A DNA stretch of 64,000 bases from Saccharothrix carnea (lineage in GTDB: Bacteria; Actinomycetota; Actinomycetes; Mycobacteriales; Pseudonocardiaceae). The stretch is taken from positions 1 through 64,000 of the forward strand of contig NZ_PYAX01000004.1 in the NCBI RefSeq assembly GCF_003014735.1. Direction: 5' to 3'. The notes under the pieces are model-generated. The model saw only the letters and a list, made by a program, of their open reading frames with translations, was not told the origin of the DNA and did no database searches. How positions within the stretch are numbered: the first letter of the stretch is position 1; each line of letters opens with the position of its first letter. Shown piece after piece: positions 25,101-38,800 of the stretch. Position numbers and translations under genes: made by a program.

Positions 25101-28100
25101 GCGTCCGCGGCTTCCGGGTCGACCTGGCGGAGGTCGAGCAGGCGGTCCTGCGCTACCACGAGGTGACCGACGCGGCCGTGGTCGTGGTGGACAAGCGGCT
25201 CGTCGCGTACGTGACGCCGCCGGTCAGCCCTTCGGCGCTGCAAGCGTTCGTGGGCCAGGTGCTGCCCGCGCACGCCGTGCCCACGACGGTCGTCGGCCTC
25301 GACCGGCTCGACCGCGCCGCCCTGCCCGCACCACCGGCCGAGTCCGCCGAAACCCGTTACGTGGCACCGCGCACGCCCGTCGAGGCGGTGCTCGCGGACG
25401 TGTTCGCCGAGGTGCTCGGCGCGGCCCGGGTCGGCGTGCGGGACAACTTCTTCGCCCTGGGCGGCGATTCGATCCTGGGCATCCAGGTGGTCACCCGCGC
25501 CCGCCGCGCGGGCCTGGTGCTGACCTCGCGGGACATCTTCGCGCACCAGACCGTCGCCGCCATCGCGCCGCACGTCACCCGTGACCTGCCGCCCGCCGCC
25601 GACCAGGGCCCGGTCACCGGCGACGCGCCGCTCACCCCGATCCAGCGCTGGTTCCTCGACAGCCACAGCGTGCGCCCGGAGCACTTCGACCAGTCCGTCG
25701 TGGTCGACCTCGACGCCGACCTCGACGTGGCCGCGCTGCGCACCGCCCTGGCCGCGCTGGTCGGGCACCACGACGCGCTGCGCACCCGGTTCGAGGGCGA
25801 CCGCCAGGTGGTCGGTCCCGTCACGGACGCCGACCCGTTGGCACTGGACCACTTCGACCTCACCCGGGGCCCGCTGCTTCGGGCCGAGGTCCTCGGCGGT
25901 GGCTCGGTCCGCCTCACCGCGCACCACCTCGTGGTCGACGGCGTGTCCTGGCGCGTGCTGGTCGAGGACCTGGCCACGGCCTACCGCCAGGCCCGCGCGG
26001 GCGAGACCGTCCACATCGGACGCAAGACGACTTCGTTCCGCGACTGGGCGACCCGGCTGGCCGAGCACGCGCCGCACGGCTTCGACGCCGAGCTGGACCA
26101 CTGGCGGGCGGTGGCGGCCACGCCGACCGACGTCCCGGTGGACCGGCACGGCCCGAACACGGTCGAGTCCCAGCGCGAGGTCACCGTGCGGTTCACCGCC
26201 GAGGAGACCGCGGCGCTGCTGCGCGACGTGCCGCCCGTCTACCGCACGCAGGTCAACGACGTGCTGCTGACCGCGCTGGGCCGGGTGCTGGCCGACTGGA
26301 CCGGCCGGTCGCGGGTGCTGGTGGACCTGGAGGGCCACGGCCGCGAGGAGCTGTTCGCCGACGTCGACCTGTCCCGCACGGTCGGCTGGTTCACCACCGT
26401 CTTCCCGGTCGCGCTGGACGTGCCGGACGGCGGCTGGGGTGAGGCGCTGAAGTCGGTGAAGGAACAGCTGCGGGCCGTGCCGGGGCGTGGCATCGGGTAC
26501 GGCGCGCTGCGCCACCTGGCCCGCACCGCGCCCGCCTGCGACCCGCGGGTCTCGTTCAACTACCTGGGCCGGTTCGACGCCGACCAGCGCGACCTGGAGC
26601 TGTCCGCCGACCCCCGCGCACCACGACCGCACCTGCTGGACGTGGTCGGCCAGGTGCGCGGCGACGAGCTGGAGTTCACCTTCCACTACAGCGAGAACAC
26701 CCACGAGCACGCCACCGTCGCGCTGCTGGCCGACTCGTTCGCCGCGTCGCTGCGCGGGATCGTGGCGCACTGCGCCGAGCCGGGCGCGGGCGGTCGCACG
26801 TCGTCGGACTTCCCGCTGGCCCGCCTGACCCAGGCCGAGGTGGACCTGATCACCGGCGAGGACGCCTACCCGCTCACCCCGATGCAGGCGGGCATGGTGT
26901 TCCACGGCCTGGGCGACCAGGGCGTGTACTTCCAGCAGACCACGTTCGTGGTCGACGGCGTCACCGACCCGGCCGGGTTCGCCGCCGCATGGCAGCGGGT
27001 GGTCGACCGGACGCCCGTGCTGCGCAGCAGCGTGCTGTGGGAGGGCGTGCGGCAGCCGTTGCAGGTCGTGCACGAGCACGTCCGCGTGCCGTTCAGGTTC
27101 CTCGACTGGAGCCGGCTCGACGCCGAGGGCCGCGCCGCCGAACTGCGGGACCTGCTGGCCGAGGACCTGGCCCAGGGCATCGACCTGGCCGAGCCGCCGC
27201 TGATGCGGGTCGCGATCGCCCGCCTGTCACCCGCCAGCGTCCAGGTGCTGTGGACGTTCCACCACGTGCTGCTCGACGGCTGGAGCGTGTTCCACGTGCT
27301 CTCCGACGTGCTCTCCGAGGTGTTCGGCACCGGCGAGCCGGTGGAACGGCGGCCGTTCCGCGACTACGTCGCCTGGCTGGCCGAGCAGGACCGGGCCGCG
27401 GCGGAGGCGCACTGGCGCGCGGCGCTGGGCGACTTCGACTCGCCCACCCCGCTGCCCGCCGACCACCCGGCCGAGCACGGCACGTCCTCGGAACGGCTGG
27501 AGGTCGAGCTGACCGACGACGAGTCCGAGCGGCTGTACGAGTTCGCCCGCGAGCACCGCGTGACGCCCAGCGCGATCGTGCAGGCCGCGTGGGCGCTGCT
27601 GCTGGCGCGGTCCGGCGGCCGGCGGGACGTGTGCTTCGGCGCGACGGTCTCCGGTAGACCCGCGGAGCTGCCCGGGGTGGACGGGATCACCGGCATCTTC
27701 ATCAACACGCTGCCGGTGCGGGTCCGGGTCGACGGCGCCGCGCCGGTGGCCGACTGGCTGCGTGCGTTGCAGGACGCCCAGGTCGAGTCACGGCGGTTCG
27801 AGCACGTGCCGCTGACCGACATCCAGGGCTGGAGCGCGGTCGAGCGCGGCACGAACCTGTTCGACAGCGTGGTGGTGTTCGAGAACTACCCGGCCGACGT
27901 CGCCGAGGGCATGGGGCTGCGGGAGCTGTCCGCGGTCGAGACCACGAGCTTCCCGCTCAGCGCCACCGTCTACCCGCGGGAACGGCTCGGCGTGCTGCTC
28001 GGCTACGAACCCGCGATGTTCGAGCGGGCCACCGTCGAACGGCTCGGCGAGCGGCTGCGCAGGCTGCTGGTCGGCCTGGTCGCCGACCCGGACCGGCCGG

Positions 28101-29860
28101 TGGCCGACGTGCCGTGGCTGTCCGACGACGAGGTGCGCCAGGTGCTGTTCGACTGGAACGGCACGGTGGTCGGCGAGCCGACCACCACGATCCCCGAGCT
28201 GTTCGCCGCGCAGGCCGCGCGCACGCCCGACGCGGTCGCGGTGACGTGCGAGGGCGAGCACCTGACCTACCGCGAGCTGGACGAGCGGGCCAACCGGCTC
28301 GCGCACCACCTCGTCGGCCTCGGCGCCGGACCGGAGCGGATCGTCGCGCTGCTCCTGCCCCGCTCGCTGGACCAGGTGGTCGCCGTGCTGGCGGTGCTCA
28401 AGTCGGGCGCGGCCTACCTGCCGCTCGACCCGGCCTACCCGCCGGAGCGGATCACGGCCACGATCGCGGACGCGCGGCCGGTCGCCACGCTGTCGGCGAT
28501 ACCGGACCTCACCGGCCTGCCCGCGACCGCGCCGACACCGGCGTTGCGCCCCGACCACTCGGCGTACGTCATCTACACCTCCGGCTCCACCGGACGGCCC
28601 AAGGGCGTGGTCATCCCGCACGGCAACGTGGTGCGGCTGTTCTCCGCCACCGACCACTGGTTCCGGCTCGGTCCCGACGACGTGGTGTCGATGTTCCACA
28701 GCTACGCCTTCGACGTCTCGGTGTTCGAGCTGTGGGCCGCGCTGCTGCACGGCGGCCGGCTGGTGGTCGTGCCGCACGCGGTGTCCCGCTCGCCGCGCGA
28801 CTTCGCCCGGCTGCTCGTCGACGAGGGCGTGACGATCCTCAGCCAGACACCGTCCGCGTTCTACCAGCTGATCCCCGAGCAGCCGGCCGGGCTGAGCCTG
28901 CGCTGCGTGATCTTCGCCGGTGAGGCGCTCGAGCCGCGCAAGCTGGAGGGCTGGCACGGCCCCGGCGCGTTGATCAACATGTACGGCATCACCGAGACCA
29001 CCGTGCACGTCACCTACACCGAGGTCGACGGCAGCATCGGCGTGGCGATGCCGGACCTGCGGATCTACGTGCTGGACGAGGACCTCAACCCGGTGCCGCC
29101 GCGCGTGCCCGGCGAGATGTACGTGGCCGGGCCGGGTCTGGCCCGCGGCTACCTCGACCGGCCCGGCCTGACCGCGTCCCGGTTCGTCGCGAACCCGTTC
29201 GGCCCACCCGGTTCCCGCATGTACCGCAGCGGCGACCTGGCCCGGTGGGACGACGGCGTGCTGCATTACCTGGGCCGGGCGGACCACCAGGTGAAGATCC
29301 GCGGTTTCCGGGTCGAACTCGGCGAGGTCGAATCGGTGCTCGCCGCGCATCCTGCCGTGGCCCAGGTCGTTGTAGTGGTGAACGAACACCGCTTGGTGGC
29401 GTACTTCGTGCCGGACAAGCCGACTACGGCCTCGGAGCTGCGCCGCCACACGGCCGAGGTCCTGCCCGACCACATGGTGCCCGCGGCGTTCGTCGCACTG
29501 GAAAGCCTGCCGTTGACCGTGAACGGCAAGCTCGACCGCGTCGCGCTCCCCGCGCCCGAGCGCGACGCGGTCACATCCGACGACTACGTCGCTCCCCGCA
29601 CCGAGACCGAAGAGGCGATCGCCGCCATCTGGGCGGACGTGCTCGGCGTCGGCCGGGTCGGCGTGGACGACAGCTTCTTCACCCTCGGCGGCGATTCGAT
29701 CCGCAGCCTGCACATCACGTCGCGGACCAAGGAAGCGTTCGGCGTCGACCTGTCACCACGCGACGTCCTCACCGCGCGCACCGTCTCCGCCCTCGCCGAC
29801 CTCGTCGAGGAACTGGTCCTCGCGGACCTCGAAGCCCTCGCTGCCGACACGGAGGCGTGA
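22190..29860 (+). CDS. Nonribosomal peptide synthetase, modules 1-3 (A-T / C-[A remnant]-T-E / C-A-T)
   Basis: A 2556-aa NRPS that starts directly with an A domain, so it initiates the peptide. Domains by residue: A1 7-457, T1 467-540, C2 550-963 ([10 protein letters not shown]), A2 remnant 965-1050, T2 1057-1133, E2 1142-1553 ([11 protein letters not shown]), C3 1558-1978 ([11 protein letters not shown]-accepting position), A3 2000-2457, T3 2463-2543. All T domains carry GGDS. The A1 pocket reads DALLIGAVVK, close to a known Tyr code (DALVTGAVVK), so an aromatic residue is likely. The A3 pocket reads DVFSIAMVHK, related to Thr (DFWNIGMVHK) but altered at four positions. Module 2 has only the A8-A10 end of its A domain and no catalytic Lys, so T2 must be charged elsewhere. 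The acidic C-terminal tail may dock to the next subunit, whose gene starts 6 bp later. Confidence 0.95.
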   Translation: MTHARTLPELIAAQALRTPDAPAVISPGGVVGYRELDEHANRLAHLLRAKGARRERVVAVALPRSVDNVVARLAVLKTGAAYLPIDPDYPADRIAFMVSDADPLLVLDGLPNLADQPAAAPDVTILPEDPAYVIYTSGSTGRPKGVVVPHRGLPAFAAAEIDHFDVRPGDRVLQFSSPSFDASVLELCLALPAGAALVVPPPGPLLGDQLAQVIQEFGVTHALIPPVALATVPDVELPAFRTLIVGGDACPPDLVAKWAPGRRMINAYGPTESTVVTSWSEPLEPGGTPPIGRPIPGTTVHVLDDDLRPAAEGELYVTGVGLARGYLGRPGLTAQRFVADPFGPPGARMYRTGDVVRCRADGQLEFVGRADHQVKIRGFRVEPGEIEAVLRRQPGVEHAVVVARGEPKRLVAYVVGETAGLRERLAARLPDYLVPSAFVALEAFPLSPNGKLDRDALPEPVVGDLPEDHVEPRTPAEHRVAAVWSEVLGVPRVGAHDDFFALGGDSILAVRALSRLGGLPVRAMFDHRTVAALAEALPDQDGAPIPRGPRTGPLPLSSAQRRLFSLDGTAEQNTAVGLRLTGPLDVPRLAEALDALARRHDALRTTFDVVGDEPVQVVAPNGTIPLRVLTERATTADLGLDEPFDLRRGPLTRAVLSPLGPDEHLLVLVQHHIVTDGWSVQVLLEELAELYAGGRPAEPAVQYPDFTVWDRARPEGDPAYWRARLDGIEALDLPTDRPRPPLRTTSGAVLRRPLPAGLVRRLAAVGRAHDATLFMTLTAAVQVLLSARGRQRDISVGTVSSGRDRADLERAVGFFVRTLVLRSWVDPDLPFTSFLDQVRDTALEAFAHDDVPFDRVVEEVRPDPDPSRTPLVQAVVALHQPLVRNTAFGGLTAAEHDLPRPVARFDLVVEFWPRGDDLALTVEYNTDLFDAATIESLGDDLEALLRLVADDPDRPLRGLVPLDFPPDETVRVRGFRVDLAEVEQAVLRYHEVTDAAVVVVDKRLVAYVTPPVSPSALQAFVGQVLPAHAVPTTVVGLDRLDRAALPAPPAESAETRYVAPRTPVEAVLADVFAEVLGAARVGVRDNFFALGGDSILGIQVVTRARRAGLVLTSRDIFAHQTVAAIAPHVTRDLPPAADQGPVTGDAPLTPIQRWFLDSHSVRPEHFDQSVVVDLDADLDVAALRTALAALVGHHDALRTRFEGDRQVVGPVTDADPLALDHFDLTRGPLLRAEVLGGGSVRLTAHHLVVDGVSWRVLVEDLATAYRQARAGETVHIGRKTTSFRDWATRLAEHAPHGFDAELDHWRAVAATPTDVPVDRHGPNTVESQREVTVRFTAEETAALLRDVPPVYRTQVNDVLLTALGRVLADWTGRSRVLVDLEGHGREELFADVDLSRTVGWFTTVFPVALDVPDGGWGEALKSVKEQLRAVPGRGIGYGALRHLARTAPACDPRVSFNYLGRFDADQRDLELSADPRAPRPHLLDVVGQVRGDELEFTFHYSENTHEHATVALLADSFAASLRGIVAHCAEPGAGGRTSSDFPLARLTQAEVDLITGEDAYPLTPMQAGMVFHGLGDQGVYFQQTTFVVDGVTDPAGFAAAWQRVVDRTPVLRSSVLWEGVRQPLQVVHEHVRVPFRFLDWSRLDAEGRAAELRDLLAEDLAQGIDLAEPPLMRVAIARLSPASVQVLWTFHHVLLDGWSVFHVLSDVLSEVFGTGEPVERRPFRDYVAWLAEQDRAAAEAHWRAALGDFDSPTPLPADHPAEHGTSSERLEVELTDDESERLYEFAREHRVTPSAIVQAAWALLLARSGGRRDVCFGATVSGRPAELPGVDGITGIFINTLPVRVRVDGAAPVADWLRALQDAQVESRRFEHVPLTDIQGWSAVERGTNLFDSVVVFENYPADVAEGMGLRELSAVETTSFPLSATVYPRERLGVLLGYEPAMFERATVERLGERLRRLLVGLVADPDRPVADVPWLSDDEVRQVLFDWNGTVVGEPTTTIPELFAAQAARTPDAVAVTCEGEHLTYRELDERANRLAHHLVGLGAGPERIVALLLPRSLDQVVAVLAVLKSGAAYLPLDPAYPPERITATIADARPVATLSAIPDLTGLPATAPTPALRPDHSAYVIYTSGSTGRPKGVVIPHGNVVRLFSATDHWFRLGPDDVVSMFHSYAFDVSVFELWAALLHGGRLVVVPHAVSRSPRDFARLLVDEGVTILSQTPSAFYQLIPEQPAGLSLRCVIFAGEALEPRKLEGWHGPGALINMYGITETTVHVTYTEVDGSIGVAMPDLRIYVLDEDLNPVPPRVPGEMYVAGPGLARGYLDRPGLTASRFVANPFGPPGSRMYRSGDLARWDDGVLHYLGRADHQVKIRGFRVELGEVESVLAAHPAVAQVVVVVNEHRLVAYFVPDKPTTASELRRHTAEVLPDHMVPAAFVALESLPLTVNGKLDRVALPAPERDAVTSDDYVAPRTETEEAIAAIWADVLGVGRVGVDDSFFTLGGDSIRSLHITSRTKEAFGVDLSPRDVLTARTVSALADLVEELVLADLEALAADTEA
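25082..25340 (+). other. Adenylation-domain remnant in module 2
   Basis: Where a full A domain of about 450 residues is expected, only about 86 remain, beginning [14 protein letters not shown] (core A8) directly after the C domain. The A3-A7 ATP and substrate cores are gone. The A10 motif NGKxDR is shortened to LDRLDRAAL, so the catalytic Lys is missing. The frame is intact through to T2. This is a clean in-frame loss, not a frameshift. Confidence 0.9.
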
Positions 29861-29866
29861 CCCGAC

Positions 29867-32800
29867 ATGACCACGTCCAAGAACGACCGCATCTCAGCGT
29901 TGCCCGAGCACCTCCGCGAGAAGCTGCGCCAGCGGCTCGCCGGTCGCGCCGCCCCGAAGGCCGACGTCATCCCTCCCGCGCCGCGGGACGAGCCGCTGCC
30001 GCTGTCCGCGGGTCAGCAGCGGCTGTGGTTCCTGGACCGGTTCCAGCCCGACAGCACCGAGTACACCAGCGCGATCGCGTTGCGGCTCACCGGTCGGCTC
30101 GACGCGGACCGGCTGGCCGACGCGGTGCGCGGCCTGGTGCGCAGGCACGAATCGCTGCGCACCACGTTCGACCAGGTCGACGGCCACCCGGTGCAGGTGG
30201 TGCACGACGACGTCCCGCTCGACCTGGTGCGCACCGACGACCTGCGCGCGGTGCTGGACCAGCCGTTCGACCTGCGGCGCGGCCCGCTGTTCCGGGCGGC
30301 GCTGCGGACCGAGTCCGCCGACGCGCACGTGCTGCTGCTGACCTCGCACCACATCGTGGTGGACGGCTGGTCGCTCGGCGTGCTGACCGACGAACTGGGC
30401 GCGCTGTACCGCGGCGAGACGTTGCCCGAGCCGCGGTTGCAGTACGCCGACTACGCCGTCTGGCAGCGCGGGCGGCCGGTGGACACCGGGTTCTGGGTCG
30501 ACCGGCTGGCCGGTGTCGTGCCGCTGGACCTGCCCACCGACCGGCCGCGCCCGGCGGAGCGCACGTCGGCGGGTGCGACGCTCGAGTTCACCGTGCCCGC
30601 CCGGCTGGCCGGTGACCTGGCGGAACTGGCCAGGGTGAACGAGACCACGCTGTTCACCACGCTGACGGCCGCGTGCCAACTGCTGCTGGCCCGCTACACC
30701 GGGCAGGACGACATCGCGATCGGCACCGTCACCAGCGGCCGCGACCGGGCGGAGCTGGCCGGGCTGGTCGGCTTCCTGGTCGGCACCGTGGTGCTCCGGT
30801 CCACTGTGGACACGTCACGGTCGTTCGCCGAGTTCCTGGCCCAGGTCAACCGCACCGCGCTGGACGCGTTCGCGCACGACGACGTGCCGTTCGACCGGGT
30901 GGTGGAGGCGGTGGGCGCGTCCCGCGACCCGAGCCGCACGCCGCTGTTCGACGTGATGGTGGTCCTGCAGAACGCGGGCCGCACGATGCCGGAACTGCCG
31001 GGTCTGCACGTCGAGGAGTACCCGCTCACCCGCGAGTGGGCCAACTTCGACCTGAGCATCGACTTCACCCAGACCGACGACGGCCTGCACGGCCTGGTCG
31101 AGTACAGCACCGAGCTGTTCGACGCGGCCACGGTCGACCGGCTGACGCGGCACCTGCTCGTGCTGCTGGCGGGCATCACCGCCGACCCGCACCGGCCGAT
31201 GGCCGAGCTGTCGCTGCTGATCGGCGACGAGCCGGACGGCCGCGGCCGGGCGCTCGCCGTCCCGGACACCACGTTCCCCGCGCTGTTCGAGGACCGGGCC
31301 CGCCGCACGCCGGACGCCACGGCACTGGTCTGCGACGGGACCCGGCTCACCTTCGCCGAGGTCGACGCACGGGCGAACCGGCTGGCACACCACCTGCTGC
31401 GCGAGGGCGTCGGTCCCGAGCGGGTCGTCGCGCTGTCGCTGCCGCGCGGTGTCGAGTCGGTGATCGGCATCCTGGGCGTCCTCAAGGCGGGCGCGGTGTA
31501 CCTGCCCGTCGACCCGGGGCTGCCCGAGGAACGCCGGCGTTACCTGCTGGAGGACTCCGGGGCGGTGCACGTGATCGACGCGCCGGTCGACACCTCCGGC
31601 CTGCCCGACACCGCGCCGGACGTGCGGCCGCGGCCGGACCACGCGGCGTACGTGATCTACACGTCCGGCTCCACCGGCAAGCCCAAGGGCGTCGTGGTGG
31701 AGCACCGGCAGCTGGTGAACCTGCTGCACAACCACCGCGAGGACTTCGCCCGCGAGCACATGAGGGTCGCGGTGTCCGCCGTGTTCTCCTTCGACACGTC
31801 GTGGGAGGGCCCGCTGCTCATGGCGGACGGCCACGAGCTGCACGTGCTGACCGACGAGGTGCGGCTGGAGCCGGCCGAGCTGGTGCGGTACGTGCGGGAG
31901 CACCGGATCGACTTCCTCGACCTCACCCCGTCGTACGTGCGGCAGCTGCTGCCCGCCGGGCTGCTCGACGGCGCGCACAAGCCCAGGGTGCTGATGCTCG
32001 GCGGCGAGGCGCTGGACGCGGCGCTGTGGCGGGAACTGGCCCGCGCGGACGTCGAGGCCTACAACTTCTACGGGCCAACGGAGACCACGGTCGACGCGGT
32101 GTCCTGCCTGGTCACCGGCCACCGCCCGGTCATCGGCCGACCGCTGGCCAACCTCACCGCGCGGGTGCTGGACGACGACCTGCGGCCGGTGCCGGTCGGC
32201 GTGCCCGGCGAGCTGTTCATCGCGGGACCGCAGGTCGCCCGCGGCTACCTGCACCGGCCGGGCCTGACCGCCGACCGCTTCCTCGCCGACCCGTTCGGCG
32301 AGCCCGGCACCCGCATGTACCGCACCGGCGACAAGGTGCGGTGGCTAGCCGTCGGCGGAGCCGACGATCAGACACAGTCGGCACTCCTCGAATACTTGGG
32401 CCGCACCGACGACCAGGTCAAGATCCGCGGTTTCCGGATCGAGCCCGGCGAGGTCGAGGCCGCCTTGATGAGCCACCCGGAGGTGCGGGCGGCCGCAGTC
32501 GTCGCACGCAAGGACAACGGGCACGCCCGACTGGTCGCCTACGTCGTCACGACCGGCCCGGCGAACCTGCGGGAGCACCTGCGGCGCTCGCTGCCGGACT
32601 ACTCGGTGCCCTCGGCGTTCGTGGAGCTGGACCGCCTACCGCTGACCGCCAACGGCAAGCTGGACAAGGCCGCCCTGCCCGCCCCCGAGGCGACCTCCGA
32701 AGGCGGGTTCGTCGCGCCGCGCACGCCGGTGGAAGCCGAACTGGCCCGGATCTGGGCCGAGGTGCTGGGCGTGGCGCGGATCGGCGTCGAGGACAACTTC

Positions 32801-35800
32801 TTCACGGTGGGCGGCGACTCGATCCTGTCCATCCAGGTGGTGTCCCGGGCTCGGCAGGCCGGGCTGCACCTGACCTCGCGGGACGTGTTCCGGCACCAGA
32901 CCGTGGCCGAGTTGGCGCTGGTGGTGTCGGCGGCCGCCGAGACCGCGCCGGAACCCGTCTTCACCGGCCCGGCGCCGCTCACCCCGATCCAGCGGTGGTT
33001 CTTCACCGAGTACGGCCCGTTGGCGCACTTCACCATGTCGCTGCTGGTCGAGCTGGAGCCGGCGGTGGACGCCGAGGCGTTGCGGAACGCCGTGCGGACC
33101 GTGGTCGGGCACCACGACGCGCTGCGGCTGAGATTCCGCCAGGTCGACGGGCAGTGGGCGCAGGAAGCCGCGGGCACCGAGGCCGACGTGTTCCGGGTGG
33201 AGGCCGACGCGGACGTCGAGGCCGTGGCACGGGACGCGCAGCGCGGCCTCGACCTGGGCACCGGACCGTTGCTGCGGGCGGTGTTCTTCCCCGGCGCACG
33301 GCCGAAGCTGCTGCTCACCGTGCACCACCTGGCGATGGACGGCGTCTCGTGGCGGATCCTGCTCGGCGACCTGGAGCAGGCCTACCGCGGCCTGCCGCTG
33401 GAACCGGTCGGCACGCCGTTCACGCAGTGGGCGCACCGGCTGGCCGAGCACGTGCGGTCCGGGGCGTTGGACGGCGCGCGGGAGCACTGGGATGCGCTGC
33501 CCGAGCCCGAGGCGCTGCCGGTCGACCGGGACGGCGTGAACACCGCCGGTTCGGCGCGCGTGGTGTCGGTGCGGCTGGACCGGGAGACCACGGACGCGGT
33601 GCTGACCGCCGTGCCGCCGGTGTACCGGACGCAGGTCAACGACGTGCTGCTCAGCGCGCTCGGACGGGCGCTGGCCGAGTGGACCGGGCGGGAGACGGTC
33701 AGCGTCGCGCTGGAAGGCCACGGCCGCGAGGAGCTGCTGCCCGGCGTCGACCTCAACCGCACGATCGGCTGGTTCACCACGCAGTTCCCGGTGGTGCTGC
33801 CGACGTCCGACGAGTGGGGCCGGACGCTGAAGTCGGTCAAGGAGTCGCTGCGCGCCGCACCGCACCGGGGGCTGAGCTTCGGAGCCCTCGACATCGGGCG
33901 TCCGGGCGGCGGTGAGCTGCCGCAGGTCTCGTTCAACTACCACGGCCGGTTCGACGTTGCGGACGGCGGTTTCTACCGGGCCAGGCGCGACGCGGTGGGC
34001 GCGGACCTGCCCGCCGACGCGAAGCGCACCCACCTGCTGGAGGTGACCGGTCTCGTCGAAGGCGGCGAGCTGGAGCTGAGCTGGCAGTACTGCGCGGACG
34101 TGCACGACGAGGAGACCGTGCGGCGGCTGGCCGAGCGGACCCTGGACGGGTTGCGGGAGATCGTGGCGCACTGCGCCCAGCCGGGTGCCGGCGGCCGCAC
34201 GCCGTCCGACTTCCCGCTGGCGAAGCTCACCCAGGAGCAGGTCGACGCGCTCGCCGGACCGGACGTGGAGGACATCTACCCCCTCACGCCGTTGCAGGCG
34301 GGCATGGTGTTCCACAGCCTGGTCGAGCCCGGCGCCTACGTGGACCGGATGCGGCTCGTGCTGGACGGCGTGAGCGACCCGGAGGCGTTGGCGCGGGCGT
34401 GGCAGCGGGTGGTGGACCGCACGCCGGTCCTGCGCACCTCGGTGGTGTGGGAGGGCGTGGACGAGCCCGTCCAGGTGGTGCACCGGCGGGTCGAGCTCCC
34501 GGTGACGGGCGCCGACGAGCGGCCCGACCGGTTCGACTTCTCGGTCGCGCCGCTGATGCGGGTGGGCATCACCCCACTGGCCGACGACCGGGTCGAGGTC
34601 GTGTGGACCTCGCACCACGTGCTGCTGGACGGCTGGAGCACCGCGCAGGTGTTCGCCGAGGTGCTGGAGCACTACCGGGCGATCACCGGCGGTGACGTGC
34701 CCGCGCTGCCGGCCCGCCGGCCGTTCCGCGACTACCTGGGCTGGCTGGCCGAGCAGGACCCGGCCGAGGCCGAGGCGCACTGGCGGTCGCTGCTGTCCGG
34801 TGCGCAGGGCCCGACCCCGCTGCCGTTCGACCGGCTGCCCGCCGAGGAGCACCGCGCGCAGCGGACCGGGGTGGTGCGGCTGGAGCTGACCACCGACGAG
34901 TCGGCGGCGCTGCGCGACACCGCGCGGCGTCACGGGCTGACCGTCAACACCGTGGTGCAGGGCCTGTGGGCGCTGCTGCTGTCGCGGCACTCGGGCGAGC
35001 GTGACGTCGTGTTCGGCGGCACGGTGTCCGGCAGGCCCGCCGAGCTGCCCGGCGTCGAGTCGATGATCGGCATGCTGATCAACACCGTGCCCGTGAAGGT
35101 GGGCGTGGACGGCGACGCCCCGGCTACCGCGTGGCTGCGGGAGCTGCAGGCCGGGCAGAGCGAGTCGCGGCGGTTCGACTTCGTGTCCTTGGCGCAGGTC
35201 GGCCAGTGGGTGGGCACGCGGCTGTTCGACAGCGCCGTGGTGTTCGAGAACTACCCGCTCAGCGAGGTCACCGAGACCACCGGCGTGCGGGTCCGCGAGG
35301 TGCACGTGGAGGAGAGCACCAACTTCGCCCTCACGCTCGTGGCGCACCTGACCGACCGCCTCGGCGCCCGGCTGCTGTACGACCCCGCGCTGTTCGACGA
35401 GGCCACCGCGCGCCGGCTCGTCACCCACCTGGGTGTGCTGTTGCGCGGGATCGCCGAAGACGCCGAACGACCCGTGCGCGCCCTGCCGATGGCCACCGAC
35501 GAGGAGCTGCGCGCGGTCCTGGTCGACTGGAACGACACCGGCGCGGGCGGCCCGGTGACGACCGTCCCGGCCCTGTTCGCCGCCCGGGTCAGGAGCGCAC
35601 CGCACGACCCCGCGGTCGTGTGCGGGGACATCACGCTCGACTACGCCGAGCTGGACGCGCGGGCCAACCGGCTGGCGCACGCCCTGGTGCGGCGGGGTGT
35701 CCGCCCCGACGACCGGGTCGGCCTGCTGGCCGCCAGGTCCGTCGACCTGGTGGTGGCGCAGCTCGCGGTCGCCAAGGCGGGCGGCGCCTACGTGCCGCTG

Positions 35801-38800
35801 GACGTCCGCGCGCCGCGCGAGCGGCTGCGGCTGCTGCTGGCCGACACCGGGGCCTCGGTCCTGCTGGCCGACGCGGGCTGGGTCGACGTGGCCCGGGAGG
35901 TCCACGCAGGGCCGGTGGTGCTGCTCGGCGAGTCGCCCGACGAGCCGGACACCGACCCCGGCATCGCGGTGCACCCGGAGAACCTGGCGTACGTCATGCA
36001 CACGTCCGGGTCGACCGGCACGCCGAAGGGCGTGGCGGTGCGGCACCGCGACGTGGTGGCCCTGGCGACCGACCGGGCGTTCGACCGCGGCCACGAGCGG
36101 GTGCTGCTGCACTCCCCCACGGCGTTCGACGCGTCCACCTACGAGCTGTGGGTGCCGCTGCTGCGCGGCGGCGCGGTGGTGGTGGCCCCGCCCGAGGACC
36201 TCGACGCCGAGGCGCTGCGCCGGGTCGTCACCGAGGGCGGCGTCACCGCCCTGTGGCTGACCGCCGGCCTGTTCCGCGCGGTGGCTCAGGAGGCGCCGGA
36301 CTGCCTGGCGACCGTGCGCCAGGTGTGGACCGGCGGTGACGTGGTGCCCGCCGCGGCGGTGCGCCGGGTGCTCGACGCCTGCCCCGGCATCGTCGTGGTC
36401 GACGGCTACGGCCCCACCGAGACCACCACGTTCGCCTCCCGCCGGGTGCTCACCGCGGCCGACCCGGTGCCGGACCCGGTGCCGATCGGCACGCCGCTGG
36501 ACGGCATGCGCGCCTACGTGCTCGACGAGGACCTGCGGCCCGTGCCGCCGGGTGTGGTCGGCGAGCTGTTCGTCGCGGGCGCCGGCCTGGCCCGCGGCTA
36601 CCTCGCCCGACCCGGCCTGACCGCGCAGCGGTTCCCGGCCGACCCGTTCGGGGTGCCCGGCGAGCGCATGTACCGCACCGGTGACGTGGTGCGGTGGACC
36701 GCGCGCGGCGAGCTGGAGTTCGTCGGCCGGGCCGACGACCAGGTCAAGATCCGCGGCTTCCGGGTCGAGCTCGGCGAGGTCGAGGCCGTGCTGGCCGGGT
36801 ACCCGGCGGTCGCCGAGGCCGTGGTGGTGCCCCGCCAGGACGAGCGGGGCGTCAAGCGGCTCGTCGCCTACGTCGTCGCCGCCCGGGGGGCGACGCTCGA
36901 CGTGGCGGAGCTGCGCGGGCTGGCCGGGCGCGAACTGCCCGACTACATGGTCCCGGCGGCGGTCGTGGTGCTCGACGAGCTGCCGCTGAGCCGCAACGGC
37001 AAGGTGGACCGCCGGGCGCTGCCGGACCCCGAGCCCACCCGCGTGCGCGAGCACGTCGCGCCGCGCACCGACGCCGAGCGCGTCGTCGCCGGGATCTGGG
37101 GCGACGTGCTGGGCGTGACCGAGGTCGGGGCCGAGGACGACTTCTTCGCCCTCGGCGGCGACTCCATCCTCAGCATCCGGGTGACCTCCCGGTTGCGCGC
37201 GGCGTTCGGCGTGCAGCTCTCGCCGCGCGCGCTGTTCGAACACCCCACGGTTTCCGGCCTCGCCACCGCGATCTCCGGAACGACAGCGGTGGACGCCATC
37301 CCGGTGATCCCGCGTGATGGCGTCCACCCGCAGTCGCCCGCCCAGCAGCGGCTGTGGTTCCTGGACCAGTTCGAGCCCGACAGCACCGAGTACCTCACGC
37401 CGATGGCGATGCGCCTGCACGGCCCGCTGGACGTCGGCGCGCTGCGCCGCGCGCTCGACGGCCTGGTGGCCCGCCACGAGTCGCTGCGCACCACGTTCGA
37501 CGACGGCGTGCAGGTCGTGCACGAGCAGCGCGAGGTGCCGCTGACCGTCGAGGAGGGCTCCTGGCAGGACGTGCTCCACGAGGAGGTGAGCACGCCGTTC
37601 GACCTGCGGCGGGGTCCCCTGCTGCGGACGCGGCTGGTGCGCGTGGCGCCCGAGGAGCACGTGCTCGTGCTGACCCTGCACCACATCGTCACCGACGGCT
37701 GGTCCAGCGGCGTGCTGGCACGCGACCTCGGCGCGCTGTACGCGGGCCGGGAGCTGCCGCCGCTGCCCGTGCAGTACGTGGACTACGCGGCCTGGCACGA
37801 GGCGCCTCCGACCGACTACTGGGCGGAGAAGCTGGCGGGGGTGCCGCCGCTGGAGCTGCCCACCGACCGGCCTCGGCCCGCGGTCCGCGGCGCGGCGGGC
37901 GCGATGCACGAGTTCACCGTGCCCGCACCGGTCGCCGGGGCGCTGCGCGCACTGGCCGCGGGCCGCGGTGACACCCTGTTCACCGCGCTCGTGGCCGCCA
38001 CCCAGGCGCTGCTGGCCCGCTACACCGGGCAGGACGACATCGCGGTCGGCACCGCGGTGTCCGGGCGCGGCCGGGCCGAGCTGGACGACGTGGTCGGCCT
38101 GTTCGTCAACACCGTCGTGCTGCGGTCCACCGTGGACCTCCGGCGGTCGTTCGCCGAGTTCCTGGCCGACGTGCGGACCACCGTGCGCGACGGGTTCGCG
38201 CACCAGGACGTGCCGTTCGAGCGGGTGGTCGACGCCGTGCGGCCGGACCGCGACCCGAGCCGCAACGCCCTGTTCGACGCGATGGTGCTGCTGCAGAACA
38301 CCGGCGGCGCGCTGCCGGACCTTCCCGGCCTGCGGGTCGAGGAGGTCGGGCTGCCGCTGCTGACCTCGACGTGCGACGTGACGTTCGAGTTCGGCGAAGC
38401 GGGCGGCGAGCTGCGCGGCGCCGTCGAGTACAGCACCGACCTGTTCGACGCCGACACGATCGACCGGATGTCCCGGCACCTGGTGGCGCTGCTGGCGGGC
38501 GTCACCGCCGACCCCGATCGGCCGCTGGCCGAGGTGCCCCTGCTGCTCGGTGACGAACCGGACGGGCGGGGCGAGCCGATGGTGGTCCCGGACACGCCGT
38601 TCCCGGTGCTGTTCGCGGAGCAGGCCGCCCGCACCCCGGACGCCACGGCGCTGGTGTGCGGACCGACGCGGCTGACCTTCGCCGAGGTCGACGCCCGCGC
38701 CAACCGGCTGGCGCACCACCTGCTCGCGCACGGCGCGGGCCCGGAGCGGGTCGTGGCGGTGTCGCTGCCGCGCTCGGCGGACTCGGTGGTGGCGATCCTG

